64,000 nucleotides of DNA from Chthoniobacterales bacterium (GTDB taxonomy: Bacteria > Verrucomicrobiota > Verrucomicrobiia > Chthoniobacterales > UBA10450): the NCBI GenBank assembly GCA_013821455.1, contig JACDGS010000015.1, forward strand, positions 1-64,000, given 5' to 3'. The stretch's first letter is position 1. Every line of letters begins with the position of its first letter. The position numbers and the translations under genes were made by a program. The notes below the pieces were generated by a model. That model made no database searches, was not told the origin of the DNA, and was given only the letters and a program-made list of their open reading frames with translations. Positions 41,893-52,411 of this stretch are shown piece after piece.

Positions 41893-43971
41893 ATGGCCCC
41901 GGACGCTGAACCGGATTTGAAGCTTGAAATAGCACACATCCTAACCATTGATGTGGTCGCTTACTCCACGCTGCTGATCAACGCGCAAACTCGCCTCATG
42001 CAGGCGCTAGTGCAGACGGTGCGCTCGACCCCGCGGTTCCGCGACGCCGAAGCCGGAGGCAAACTGATCCGGTTGCCGACCGGAGATGGGATGGCGCTCG
42101 TTTTTCTTGACGACGCCGAGGCGCCGCTGGAGTGCGCCATCCAGATCGTCGAAGGCTTGCGCGAGCATCCGGAAATAACTCTGCGCATGGGAATCCATAG
42201 CGGAGCGGTTAACACCATCCGTGACGTCAACGACCAATCAAACGTCGCGGGCGCCGGCATCGACATGGCGCAGCGAGTGATGGATTGCGGCGATGCGGGT
42301 CACATTCTGGTTTCGAAACGCGTCGCCGACGATCTCGCACCGCACCCACGCTGGAATCGGCATTTGCATGACCTTGGCGAATGCGTGGTCAAACACGGAC
42401 GCCGGATAGCGATTTATAACTTCTATTCCGACTCGTTAGGCAACCCCGCAACGCCGTCAAAACTGCAATGCGCCGCGACAGCGCCACCCCCGCCTCGATC
42501 GCCAGCTAACCGGAATTGGGCGGTGGCTGCCGTCGTTCTTCTTTTGCTATCCCTCTTCGCGGCTGCTTTCTTTTTTTTTGGCCGCTCTTTCCCTCCAAAA
42601 CATTCGGTCGCCGTTCTCCCGTTCGCCGACGCCAGCCCGGCCAAGGATCAGGAATATTTTAGCGATGGGATTACGGAACAAATCATCAACTCAATCGCAA
42701 AGGTTCGTGGGCTCTTCGTTGTCGGTCGAACCTCCTCTTTTGCTTTCAAAGGCAAGAATCAAGACGTGAGGCTCGTGGGACGAAGCTTGAACGTTAATTA
42801 TGTCTTAGAAGGAAGTGTTAGTCGTGCTGGGGGCCGCTTTCGCGTCGATGCGCAGTTAGTCACGACTAGTCAGGGTTATCAGGTCTGGTCGAAGAGTTAT
42901 GACTCAAACGAGAAGGATATTCTGTCGTTGCAAAGCGACGTCGCGCAGAAAGTCGCTTCGGCCTTGCGCGTCGAGATGGGTATTACCGAGAGTCAACAAG
43001 TTGCCAGGGCGCCGACCTATGATCCCGAGGCCTACGATTTCTACCTTCGGGGGCGTTATTTGCTGAACAAGCGCACGCCCGAGTCAGCCCAGAGTGGGCT
43101 ACAGTTTTTCCAGCGCGCGGTACTGAAGGATCCGCGCTTTGCTTTAGGTCATGCCGGCATCGCCGATGCCAATATCCTCTTAGGGAAACTCGGCGTCCTT
43201 TCCGCAGCCGAAGCAGCTACGCGCGCGCGTCCCGAGGTGTCCAAAGCGATTGCGCTCGATGATCAATTGGCCGACGGCTACGTCGCGCGCGGCACATTGC
43301 TTACCGACTTCGATTGGAACTGGCCAGCGGCAGAATTGGATTTCAAGAAAGCCATCGAACTCAATCCTAGCAGTGCGGCCGCTCATCATTGGTATGCGCG
43401 GCACTTAGCGGAGTTAGGCCGCTTTGGGGAAGCGCAGCACGAAATCGAAGCGGCACAGAAAATCGATCCACTCTCTCCTGCGATCGCAGTTTCCAAGGCT
43501 AAGATTCTTCTCGTCGCCCAGCAGCCCAGAGAAGCGATCGACGCCTGTAACCGCGCTCTTGAGATAGAGCCAAATTTTGCTTCTGCTTATTCCCTTCTTG
43601 GCCAAGCCTATTCCTTAAACGGCGAGCACGATAAGGCCATTGCTGCCGTGACGAGATATGTGCAACTCTCGCGCGATTCTGGTTACGCCAATCTAGAGCT
43701 AGCGTATGCCTATGTCATGGCTGGAAATACTAAAGAGGCCGATCGCATTGTGCATGACGTTACAACTGCAGGAAAGGCGTTTTCCCCTTACGATATGGCA
43801 ACGATTTATTCAGCAAGGTCTGACCTACAAACCGGCTTTCACTGGCTCAGAGAAGCCGTGCGCGGTCATTCGGTCGATTCGGTTTGGTTGCGCGTAGATC
43901 CGCGTCTTCGTAATCTCCAAGCGAATAGCGAGTTCACTCGACTCTTAGATCGGGTGCAGGCGAGCCGCTAA
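41893..43971 (+). CDS. Class III nucleotide cyclase-like protein with FlgO/TolB-N-like domain and TPRs
   Basis: Protein of 692 aa. N-terminal ~185 residues: class III cyclase fold with metal Asp in LTIDVVAYS and GDGMALVF, and transition-state Arg in GAGIDMAQRVMD, where the usual Asn is Asp, so activity is uncertain. One membrane helix (~residues 213-233), then HSVAVLPFADASPAKDQEYFSDGITEQII, the same FlgO/TolB-N-like module as in the kinase at 28141, and C-terminal TPRs. It is a single gene. Signal and partner unknown; likely couples a periplasmic assembly to nucleotide signalling. Confidence 0.82.
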   Translation: MAPDAEPDLKLEIAHILTIDVVAYSTLLINAQTRLMQALVQTVRSTPRFRDAEAGGKLIRLPTGDGMALVFLDDAEAPLECAIQIVEGLREHPEITLRMGIHSGAVNTIRDVNDQSNVAGAGIDMAQRVMDCGDAGHILVSKRVADDLAPHPRWNRHLHDLGECVVKHGRRIAIYNFYSDSLGNPATPSKLQCAATAPPPPRSPANRNWAVAAVVLLLLSLFAAAFFFFGRSFPPKHSVAVLPFADASPAKDQEYFSDGITEQIINSIAKVRGLFVVGRTSSFAFKGKNQDVRLVGRSLNVNYVLEGSVSRAGGRFRVDAQLVTTSQGYQVWSKSYDSNEKDILSLQSDVAQKVASALRVEMGITESQQVARAPTYDPEAYDFYLRGRYLLNKRTPESAQSGLQFFQRAVLKDPRFALGHAGIADANILLGKLGVLSAAEAATRARPEVSKAIALDDQLADGYVARGTLLTDFDWNWPAAELDFKKAIELNPSSAAAHHWYARHLAELGRFGEAQHEIEAAQKIDPLSPAIAVSKAKILLVAQQPREAIDACNRALEIEPNFASAYSLLGQAYSLNGEHDKAIAAVTRYVQLSRDSGYANLELAYAYVMAGNTKEADRIVHDVTTAGKAFSPYDMATIYSARSDLQTGFHWLREAVRGHSVDSVWLRVDPRLRNLQANSEFTRLLDRVQASR

Positions 43972-44026
43972 AATTCTGGTAAGAAAAGACTTTTCAAGCC
44001 CCGCACAGGAGTGCTAAACAGCGCTC

Positions 44027-44431
44027 ATGAAACGTAATAACGACGTAAAGTGGAAGAGGTTGATAAAGGAACTAGTCTCGTTAAAGAAAGGCACGAAACG
44101 TTACTCGGCAATGGTGAGAAAGGTTCTGGACAGGCTAGCTTCTCTAGATGATCGAACCGATCCTCTAACGCTCAGGGGTATGTTGGATGAATTGGAAAAT
44201 GACGTAGCATTCAGGGGGCGCGTATTTGATGTGTTTCAACTGAATTTGTCAGAAAGAGATTTTCATCGCTATCTTAGGAAGCTTTACAACCCGTCTCCCG
44301 AGGAACTTGTTGAATTGCAAATGATCGATTCGCCAGTCGACCCTGAAGCGAATGGAGCGGTCGGAACGCTCGCGTGTACTGATCATACGCGACTCGTCCT
44401 ACCCAGTATCATAAGAGATATTTTAACCTGA
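44027..44431 (+). CDS. Small unknown protein, possible partner or substrate of the LanKC-like enzyme
   Basis: Protein of 134 aa, highly charged and helical over its first ~95 residues (KRLIKELVSLKKGTKRYSAMVRKVLDRL), then a change to a small Gly/Ser/Thr-containing tail with a single Cys (GAVGTLACTDH...). No family is recognised. It overlaps the extended reading frame of the downstream lanthipeptide-synthetase-like gene. Leader-plus-tail shape and position would fit a RiPP precursor, but an N-terminal piece of the downstream gene separated by a frameshift is an alternative. More AT-rich than neighbours. Confidence 0.5.
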   Translation: MKRNNDVKWKRLIKELVSLKKGTKRYSAMVRKVLDRLASLDDRTDPLTLRGMLDELENDVAFRGRVFDVFQLNLSERDFHRYLRKLYNPSPEELVELQMIDSPVDPEANGAVGTLACTDHTRLVLPSIIRDILT

Positions 44432-45621
44432 GACTTGCCCAAGGTTGGAAGCTTCATGTTTCGGCGACAATTCTGTCAAGTGGCAGGGTTTTGGCGCAAG
44501 TCGATGAAATTGTTAAACGAGAACGGGTTCCTTATAAGTATATTATCGACCCGCATCAACTGCTGGTAATCAACTCAGGCTCGTTAGGCTTCTCTCAAAT
44601 TGGAAAATTCATCACGATCTATCCTCGTTCAACGAAGGAAGCAGTGAGGTTGGCGGAGATGTTACATTGTGCCACACTCGGGCTAGCAGGACCCAAGATT
44701 CCTTTTGACGCCCGATTCCGACCCGGCAGCTTGGTCTATTATCGGTACGGTTCCTTTCGCGGCACTCGTGCGAAGCCAATTGGTTATATCCGCGGCCCGG
44801 ACGGGAAGTTGCAGCGTGATCAACGCGGCCCAAAGAGCGCGGTGCCACCGTGGTTGGACGATCCCTTTCCGAAAAGGCGCAAGCCAAGACGTTCGTTAGG
44901 CCCGATCGGTCGCGATTATCTGGTGGTGAACGCGAAAGCACAGCGCGGCAAAGGCGGCGTTTACGAAGCGATCGATCTTTCGGTCGCGCCCCCGCGGGCA
45001 GTTATCATCAAGGAAGGACGACGCCACGGTGAGACCGATCGCGATGGCAAGGATGCGCGGCAACGCCTGCGACATGAAGGGAAAGTCCTTCGACACTTAC
45101 GCCACGCTGGGCTTCCGGTACCGGAGGTCTTTCGTGAATTCATCCAAAGCGAGAATCGCTATCTCGTCATTGAGATGATCGACGCCCGGCCTCTCCTAAC
45201 CGCGAAACAGTTAGGGCCGACGCCGGCCTCATGGAGGCGCGCGGACAAGATTCTTCGACAACTCGCTCCGCTGCTTCAGCAACTGCACGCTGCTGGCTGG
45301 GTTTGGCGCGATTGTCATCCGTCGCATCTCTTGCTGCAGCGCGGACAAATATGGCTGATCGATTTCGAAACGGCCTGCCGCCCTAACGAACGACGCATCT
45401 CGCCCTGGGGCTCGGCAAACTATCTTCCGCCGGGTTACCGCGACAAGACTTACCGTTCGGCCGGGACCTTGGAGGACGACTACGCGCTAGGCGTGCTCGC
45501 GTTCCAAGCTATGTGCGGGGATTTGCCCCCGCCGACCTTTCGGAGGCGGTTTAAATTCTACAGACGGTCTCATTGTCCCTCCCACCTACTCGATCGCATA
45601 GAGAATTTGTTGCGATATTAA
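44428..45621 (+). CDS. Class III lanthipeptide synthetase-like lyase-kinase lacking the LanC cyclase domain
   Basis: About 397 aa if begun at CTG 44428; the track start is TTG 44491. Family homology begins before 44491: the in-frame upstream sequence reads AQGWKLHVSAT, the conserved start of the LanKC/RamC lyase domain. It continues VPYKYIIDPHQLLVINS, GKFITIYP, GPKIPFDARF and YYRYGSFRG. A kinase-like domain follows (AVIIKEGR, RDCHPSHLLL, LIDFETA). The protein ends after the kinase, so the usual ~350-residue LanC domain is missing. No standard start codon lies in the open stretch 44383-44490, so start choice, coupling to the upstream gene or a frameshift is unresolved. Expected chemistry: phosphorylation and elimination on Ser/Thr of a peptide, without ring closure. 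Confidence 0.72.
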   Translation: MRLAQGWKLHVSATILSSGRVLAQVDEIVKRERVPYKYIIDPHQLLVINSGSLGFSQIGKFITIYPRSTKEAVRLAEMLHCATLGLAGPKIPFDARFRPGSLVYYRYGSFRGTRAKPIGYIRGPDGKLQRDQRGPKSAVPPWLDDPFPKRRKPRRSLGPIGRDYLVVNAKAQRGKGGVYEAIDLSVAPPRAVIIKEGRRHGETDRDGKDARQRLRHEGKVLRHLRHAGLPVPEVFREFIQSENRYLVIEMIDARPLLTAKQLGPTPASWRRADKILRQLAPLLQQLHAAGWVWRDCHPSHLLLQRGQIWLIDFETACRPNERRISPWGSANYLPPGYRDKTYRSAGTLEDDYALGVLAFQAMCGDLPPPTFRRRFKFYRRSHCPSHLLDRIENLLRY

Positions 45622-45684
45622 TCGCCGCTAGTGTCATCGAAAGAGCGAGCAACGGCATTCTGTGCAGTGCGTTTCTAGAGAGTC

Positions 45685-47064
45685 ATGAAATACGATCTTA
45701 TTGTCATCGGCGGCGGACCGGCGGGATATGTGGGCGCGATTCGCGCGGCGCAGCTTGGCAAGAAGGTGGCTTGCGTGGAGAAGGAGCGGGCTGGGGGCAC
45801 TTGTTTGAACTGGGGGTGCATCCCGACCAAGTCGCTCCTGCGTAATGCGGAGCTTTACCATCTCATAAGTCATCGCGCGGCGGACTTTGGTTTTAAAGTC
45901 GAAGGGCTAAGCTATGACTGGGATAAGGTCATCAAACGGTCGCGCGATGTTTCGGATAAGAACGCGGCCGGAGTCGAGTTCCTCTTCAAGAAAAACAAGA
46001 TTGATTATATTCGCGGCGAAGCTGCGCTCGAAAAGGAGGGCGAAGTCGCGGTGAAGCTCGCCGATGGAAAAGCCGAGATTCACGGCGCTGGAAATATTCT
46101 TGTCGCGACGGGTGTAGTCTCGCGTGCGCTGCCGGGACTTCCTTTTGATGGTAAAACGGTCATAGGCAGCCGGGAGGCGATGGTTCTGTCGCCGCAACCG
46201 AAGAGCATGGTTATCATCGGCGCGGGGGCGATCGGGGTGGAGTTCGCTTACTTCTACAATGCCTTCGGCACGAAGGTCACGTTGCTCGAGATGTTGCCTA
46301 ACATTCTCCCGGTGGAAGATACCGAGGTCTCGCAGACGCTGGAAAAAGCCCTAACGAGACAAGGAATCAGGATCCTTGCCAACACGAAAACGACTAAGGC
46401 TGAGGTGACGAAAAAGGGCGTGCGCGTGCAGGTGGAAGGAAAAGTCGCCGAGACGATGGAGGCCGACGTTTGCCTGGTGGCGATTGGTGTCGCGCCGTTG
46501 TTGCCTAACGGAAAATTAAAGCTCGAATTGACTGACCGCGGTTATATTAAGACGGGCGAACGCTACGAGACCAATCTAGCGAGTGTTTATGCGGCGGGCG
46601 ATATCATCGGACCGCCGTGGCTCGCGCATGTCGCGAGCTGGGAGGCGATTCAGGCGGTGGAAGGAATGTTTGGCGAGACTGACCCGCGCAAGGTGCGCAC
46701 ATTTCCGGGGTGCACTTATTGCCACCCGCAAGTGGCAAGTGTCGGTCTGACGGAACGCGCGGCGAAAGAAGCGGGTCGCAAATTCCGCATTGGGAAATTC
46801 CCATTCAGCGCGAGCGGCAAAGCGCGCGCGATCGGCGAGACGGATGGCTTCGTTAAGCTCATCATCGGCGAACCCCATGGCGAGATTCTGGGCGCGCATA
46901 TTATCGGGCCCGAGGCGACAGAGATGATTGCAGAGCTAGGTCTCGCGATGACTCTCGAGGCGACGTACGAAGAAATCGAAGCGACGATTCATGCGCATCC
47001 GACGTTGAGCGAAGCGGTCCACGAAGCGGCCGGCCAAGCCTTTGGCCACGCCATCCACCTTTAG
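45685..47064 (+). CDS. lpdA: Dihydrolipoyl dehydrogenase
   Basis: E3 flavoprotein of 459 aa that reoxidises lipoamide in pyruvate and 2-oxoglutarate dehydrogenase complexes. FAD-binding GGGPAGYVGAIRAAQLG, redox disulfide GGTCLNWGCIPTKS (C40/C45), NAD-binding VIIGAGAIGVEFAYF, and catalytic His-Glu in HAHPTLSEAVHEA. No E1/E2 genes adjoin. The octamer CCTAACGA begins directly after the TAG stop. Confidence 0.95.
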   Translation: MKYDLIVIGGGPAGYVGAIRAAQLGKKVACVEKERAGGTCLNWGCIPTKSLLRNAELYHLISHRAADFGFKVEGLSYDWDKVIKRSRDVSDKNAAGVEFLFKKNKIDYIRGEAALEKEGEVAVKLADGKAEIHGAGNILVATGVVSRALPGLPFDGKTVIGSREAMVLSPQPKSMVIIGAGAIGVEFAYFYNAFGTKVTLLEMLPNILPVEDTEVSQTLEKALTRQGIRILANTKTTKAEVTKKGVRVQVEGKVAETMEADVCLVAIGVAPLLPNGKLKLELTDRGYIKTGERYETNLASVYAAGDIIGPPWLAHVASWEAIQAVEGMFGETDPRKVRTFPGCTYCHPQVASVGLTERAAKEAGRKFRIGKFPFSASGKARAIGETDGFVKLIIGEPHGEILGAHIIGPEATEMIAELGLAMTLEATYEEIEATIHAHPTLSEAVHEAAGQAFGHAIHL

Positions 47065-47090
47065 CCTAACGAGTAAAGGACTCGCGTGGC

Positions 47091-47318
47091 CTAGGTCGAG
47101 CTACGGCCGCCGGTGACGAAGACCACGATGCCGGCGACAATGCAAAGTCCGCCCACAATCGGCCCGATGGGAACCGGATGGTTTTCAGTCTTATTGATCT
47201 CGAGCGGGCCCGCTTTGACCACATTCTCTTTGGTCGCAAAACTGGTATAGCCGCCATACCCAAGGACGACTACGCCGATAACGACAAGAATAAGTCCGAG
47301 GATAGCTCCGGGTTTCAT
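47091..47318 (-). CDS. DUF3185 small membrane protein
   Basis: Protein of 75 aa with two membrane helices (residues ~3-24 and 50-69) and the pattern GLILVVIGVVVLGYGGYTSFATKENVVKAGPLEI, typical of the DUF3185 family. Function unknown. It follows another tiny membrane-protein gene on the same strand by 13 bp. Confidence 0.75.
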   Translation of the reverse strand: MKPGAILGLILVVIGVVVLGYGGYTSFATKENVVKAGPLEINKTENHPVPIGPIVGGLCIVAGIVVFVTGGRSST

Positions 47319-47331
47319 AAGTCGATCTAGG

Positions 47332-47481
47332 TTAAACGCCGCGACGTCCGGAGACGAGTTGGATAATGAAGATCACGATCGCGATAACAAGAAGCACGTG
47401 AATGATCGGGCCGACCGTGAAAGTCCCGACTACTCCCAGTAACCAAAGCACCAGTAAAATTACAATAATTGTCCAAAGCAT
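47332..47481 (-). CDS. Lmo0937-family tiny membrane protein
   Basis: A 49-aa reading frame below the track threshold: MLWTIIVILLVLWLLGVVGTF...HVLLVIAIVIFIIQLVSG, two membrane helices, matching the lmo0937-type small membrane proteins. The start is supported by a perfect AGGAGG ten bases upstream on the minus strand. Likely cotranscribed with the DUF3185 gene. Confidence 0.85.
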   Translation of the reverse strand: MLWTIIVILLVLWLLGVVGTFTVGPIIHVLLVIAIVIFIIQLVSGRRGV

Positions 47482-47658
47482 AAATAATCCTCCTAAGTTA
47501 ACTTCCTTTCCTTCGTGGCGCGCACCGCGATTGCGCGTGTTTGTGCCTTCTTTTTTTAAAACTGGTTTTCGCGCCCGCGCAAAAAACTTTGTCACGGGCG
47601 CGGAACTTGCACTTACGCGAGCCAAGCTTCTCGCCTCGTCACGGCCTGCGGCGGCATT

Positions 47659-48120
47659 ATGTTTCAACAAACTTTTCTCATGCTCACGCTCAGCGCCTTT
47701 CTGGGTGGCGGCAGTCTTCATGGTGTGGTCGTTGGAAAAATCTTCCGGCCGCTGCATTCGTTAGGCACGGACGGCATTTATCGTTTGGAGGTGCGGGACG
47801 GCGAAAACAAAGTGCGGCGTCAGATGGTTTCGCATGAAATTTTTGCCCTCTACGATGTGGGCGATGTCTTCGACGACAAACTCTCGGTGGAGGAAGTGCG
47901 TCGTCGCCACGAAGCGGTTCGTGTCCGCAAGGCCGCGGCTGTTGCGCCGCCGGAAAAATTAGCCGTCGCGCCCGCGCCCGCGCTCGCGTCCACGGCAGTG
48001 CCTGCGGCTTCGCCAACTCCGACGGCCTCGCCGGCACCGGATCAACGCATTGCCGCGAACGAATACGCGCCGCAGTTATTTCTCCAGCTAGATCGGTTGC
48101 CGGAAACGGAAGGCTTTTAG
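47659..48120 (+). CDS. Exported protein of unknown function
   Basis: Protein of 153 aa. A hydrophobic N-terminus (FLMLTLSAFLGGGSLHGVVVG) may be a signal peptide, followed by a small domain (GIYRLEVRDGENKVRRQMVSHEIFALYDVGD) and an Ala/Pro-rich tail (APAPALASTAVPAASPTPTASPAP). No family recognised. It lies just upstream of ligA. Confidence 0.55.
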   Translation: MFQQTFLMLTLSAFLGGGSLHGVVVGKIFRPLHSLGTDGIYRLEVRDGENKVRRQMVSHEIFALYDVGDVFDDKLSVEEVRRRHEAVRVRKAAAVAPPEKLAVAPAPALASTAVPAASPTPTASPAPDQRIAANEYAPQLFLQLDRLPETEGF

Positions 48121-48169
48121 CCGGTCTCAGCGCAGGAAATTGTCGTCGGCGCGGTCATCCGTATGCTGA

Positions 48170-50185
<2,016 letters not shown>

Positions 50186-50212
50186 CTCGGCGGAAACGGC
50201 GTCATCTGGCCG

Positions 50213-50333
50213 TCATCCCGAGCGAAGGGTAGCCCGGTCGAGGGATCCCGCGGATTTTCCGGGAATAGCGCGCGCTGGGCAGCCAGGCTTTACGGTCGCT
50301 CCGCGGGATCCCTCGGCTCCGCACGGGATGACG
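50213..50333. repeat. Intergenic palindromic (REP-like) repeat pair
   Basis: Begins GTCATCCCGAGCGAAGGG and ends with its inverted counterpart GGGATCCCTCGGCTCCGCACGGGATGAC, with GGGATCCC arms inside. Same family as those at 1-126, 50745, 53905 and 61033. Confidence 0.8.
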
Positions 50334-50392
50334 GACTTGCGGAGCTCGCGCGCAAGCGGGCGAGAGAAGATTGCTTTCCGTTAGGCGAGCAG

Positions 50393-50671
50393 ATGACAAA
50401 AGGATTTGCTAACGGCGGAGCGGACGTGCGACCGAATATTTACCCTGATGTCGATCTCGCCTACGCACATCTTTTTGTAAACGACCCGCCGGTTAAGTTG
50501 CTCGACGACCACGGACATCTGCGGCACGGAAATTTTGATGCGTCGGTCGATAGCGTGAGCGCTTCGCTCACCTTGCGCTGGAGAGAGCCGCGGCGGTCGT
50601 TAGGCAAAACGCCGGCAAGGACTTGGCGGGCGATCGTAAAAAGGCGGTCGGCCAACAGGCGACCTGCCTAA
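50393..50671 (+). CDS. Doubtful small ORF
   Basis: 92-codon ORF with no recognised domain and Arg-rich second half, lying in a 609-bp gap between ligA and the HtrA-like gene. A 64-codon ORF on the opposite strand (50461-50655) is about equally plausible. Its stop falls inside an octamer word. Apart from repeats and three octamer words (50597, 50667, 50792) nothing else is seen in this gap. Confidence 0.25.
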   Translation: MTKGFANGGADVRPNIYPDVDLAYAHLFVNDPPVKLLDDHGHLRHGNFDASVDSVSASLTLRWREPRRSLGKTPARTWRAIVKRRSANRRPA

Positions 50672-50744
50672 CGAGAAGCAGTTGGAGGGGAGTTCCGTTT
50701 TCGGAAAGCGTGTCCGCGCAAACACTGCGAAGGAAGAGCCAAGT

Positions 50745-50785
50745 CCTCCCTGCTCGAGGGGTCCCTCGCTCCGCTCGGGATGACA
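50745..50785. repeat. Half copy of the REP-like palindrome
   Basis: CTCGAGGGGTCCCTCGCTCCGCTCGGGATGACA resembles the right half of the 50213-50333 repeat. It lies just downstream of the HtrA-like gene, which reads toward it. Confidence 0.6.
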
Positions 50786-50794
50786 GTTGGGTCG

Positions 50795-51907
50795 TTAGGG
50801 CGTTTTGTCCGAATCGAGGCGTAGCGGGACGACGGTTTTTTTCGTGGGACCCAGGGCCATCACCTCGGAAGCGTTCGGTCCCTCGGCGGGAACGAGCGGG
50901 CGGGCGACAACCGCTCCGGCTTGGACAGTGAAGGTCATTTTCTGATCGCCGCGCATGACGGTGATGGGAACGGAGTCGCCGGCGCTGATGAAAAACGATG
51001 CGTCGATCACATCTTCGGGTTGGTGCACCGGCACGTTGCCGACTTGCAGCAGCATGTCGCCCGCCTCCAACCCCGAGTCGGCGGCCGGCGCGTCTTTGCG
51101 GATTTGGGTCATCTGGGCATCGGAGCCTTCGACGCTTTTATCGGCCACCTGCACATCGATGCCGATCCAGCCGTGGCGCGCGTCACCGAAACGGATGTAA
51201 TCGCGCCGGATTTTTTCCGCGGCGTCGATCGGCAGCGCGTAACAAGCCGAGCCGCTATCGACGCTGCTGATGAGGATGCCGACGACTTCGCCTTTGAAAT
51301 TCAAAAGCGGCGCGCCGGCTTCCCCGCGCTGCGTGGGTAGATTGACGCGGACGTGTGTGGTCGAGAAATAACGGCCGAGATATTTCCGATCGAATCCTGC
51401 GACCATGCCGAAGCTCGGCGATTCCGGCAGATCGAGTGGATAACCAATCGCAACTACTGGCGTCGCCAAGCCGACGGAAGAGGATTTGCCGATCGGCAAA
51501 AACGGCGTTGCCGCATCGACTTTGAGCAGGGCGATGCCGCTGCGCACATCAGCCATCAACTGCGTGGCGTGATATTTTTTTCCATCGAACTGGACGGTGA
51601 AATTATCCGCGTCGCCTCCGACAGAATACGAAGTGTAAATCGTGCCCGTCGGATCGACGAAGAAACCGGTGCCGGAAAGTTCGCTGTGTTCATCGACGGC
51701 GTGAATTTTCACCACCGCTTTCCCGCAACGCTCGAAAACTGATTTTACTTCGCGGCTGATAGCCCCCGCGGTGTCGTCCTGCGCGCGCAGGATCGCAGGC
51801 GCAGCCAGCCTAACGAGAAGGATGGCCGCGAGTGCGGGAAGGAAAGCGCCGCGGCCGCGCCAAAAGATGGGAGCCGAGCGGAGGCTAGAAATTGAAAGAC
51901 GGCTCAT
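50795..51907 (-). CDS. HtrA/Deg-like exported protein with degenerate catalytic triad
   Basis: Protein of 370 aa with signal peptide (residues ~20-42), trypsin-like domain and one PDZ domain (WIGIDVQVADK...DSGLEAGDMLLQVGNVPVHQPEDV). All three catalytic positions appear changed. The His region reads TGFFVDPTGTIYTSYSVGG, where active members have a TNxHV-type motif. The Asp region reads DVRSGIALLKVD where members have D-LALLK. The Ser region reads RGEAGAPLLN instead of GNSGGPL. Likely a protease-fold binding or sensing protein. It overlaps the upstream gene by 23 nt in a sigma-factor operon. Its stop lies inside an octamer word. Confidence 0.82.
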   Translation of the reverse strand: MSRLSISSLRSAPIFWRGRGAFLPALAAILLVRLAAPAILRAQDDTAGAISREVKSVFERCGKAVVKIHAVDEHSELSGTGFFVDPTGTIYTSYSVGGDADNFTVQFDGKKYHATQLMADVRSGIALLKVDAATPFLPIGKSSSVGLATPVVAIGYPLDLPESPSFGMVAGFDRKYLGRYFSTTHVRVNLPTQRGEAGAPLLNFKGEVVGILISSVDSGSACYALPIDAAEKIRRDYIRFGDARHGWIGIDVQVADKSVEGSDAQMTQIRKDAPAADSGLEAGDMLLQVGNVPVHQPEDVIDASFFISAGDSVPITVMRGDQKMTFTVQAGAVVARPLVPAEGPNASEVMALGPTKKTVVPLRLDSDKTP

Positions 51908-52397
51908 AACTCACAGGCAGCCGGTCGAGCACATAACGCGGAGGCGTCTGCGCGCGGTGAGTGTAGGCGCTTTCATCAATCTGACGGGAGAGATCCGGCC
52001 CGAGGCTGCGACTCGCCAGGGTCACGGGCGAGCTCAAGGTGAAATGATCGGCCGGCGCGGTGGCCATGGGCACGACGGCTTCCGCGTTGACCGCGAAACT
52101 CTCGGTCTGCGGCGAAGCCTGATAAATTTTCAGCGAAACAACGGCGGCGCAGACGAGCACCGCTGCGAGAGCCGCGGGATAAGAAGTGAGCGACGGAATG
52201 CTGAACCGGAAAAACGAATCGGAGAGCCGGTGCCAGATCACGCTCCAAAGCGGCTCGCGCAAAAGCTCGTCGCGTTGGCGGCGATGAAACTCGTGCAGGA
52301 AATCCTCGAAGTAAGCAGGAGGCGGTTGCTCGAACTTTTTCAAGCGAAGCAATTTTCCGATTTCGCTGCTGAGTTCGTTGTCGTCGAAGTTGTCCAT
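51885..52397 (-). CDS. Single-pass membrane protein, putative anti-sigma factor
   Basis: Protein of 170 aa. A charged N-terminal cytoplasmic part (DNFDDNELSSEIGKLLRLKKFEQPPPAYFEDFLHEF), one membrane helix around residues 93-111 (YPAALAAVLVCAAVVSLKIY) and a periplasmic tail. No zinc motif. It lies 14 bp downstream of a sigma-factor gene and overlaps the HtrA-like gene, the usual place for an anti-sigma factor. Confidence 0.65.
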   Translation of the reverse strand: MDNFDDNELSSEIGKLLRLKKFEQPPPAYFEDFLHEFHRRQRDELLREPLWSVIWHRLSDSFFRFSIPSLTSYPAALAAVLVCAAVVSLKIYQASPQTESFAVNAEAVVPMATAPADHFTLSSPVTLASRSLGPDLSRQIDESAYTHRAQTPPRYVLDRLPVSYEPSFNF

Positions 52398-52411
52398 GCG
52401 GCGGTGAAGCG

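Noticed and set aside
45573-45845. + strand ORF across the LanKC-like/lpdA junction
   Set aside because: Overlaps the real lpdA N-terminus in another frame; shadow.
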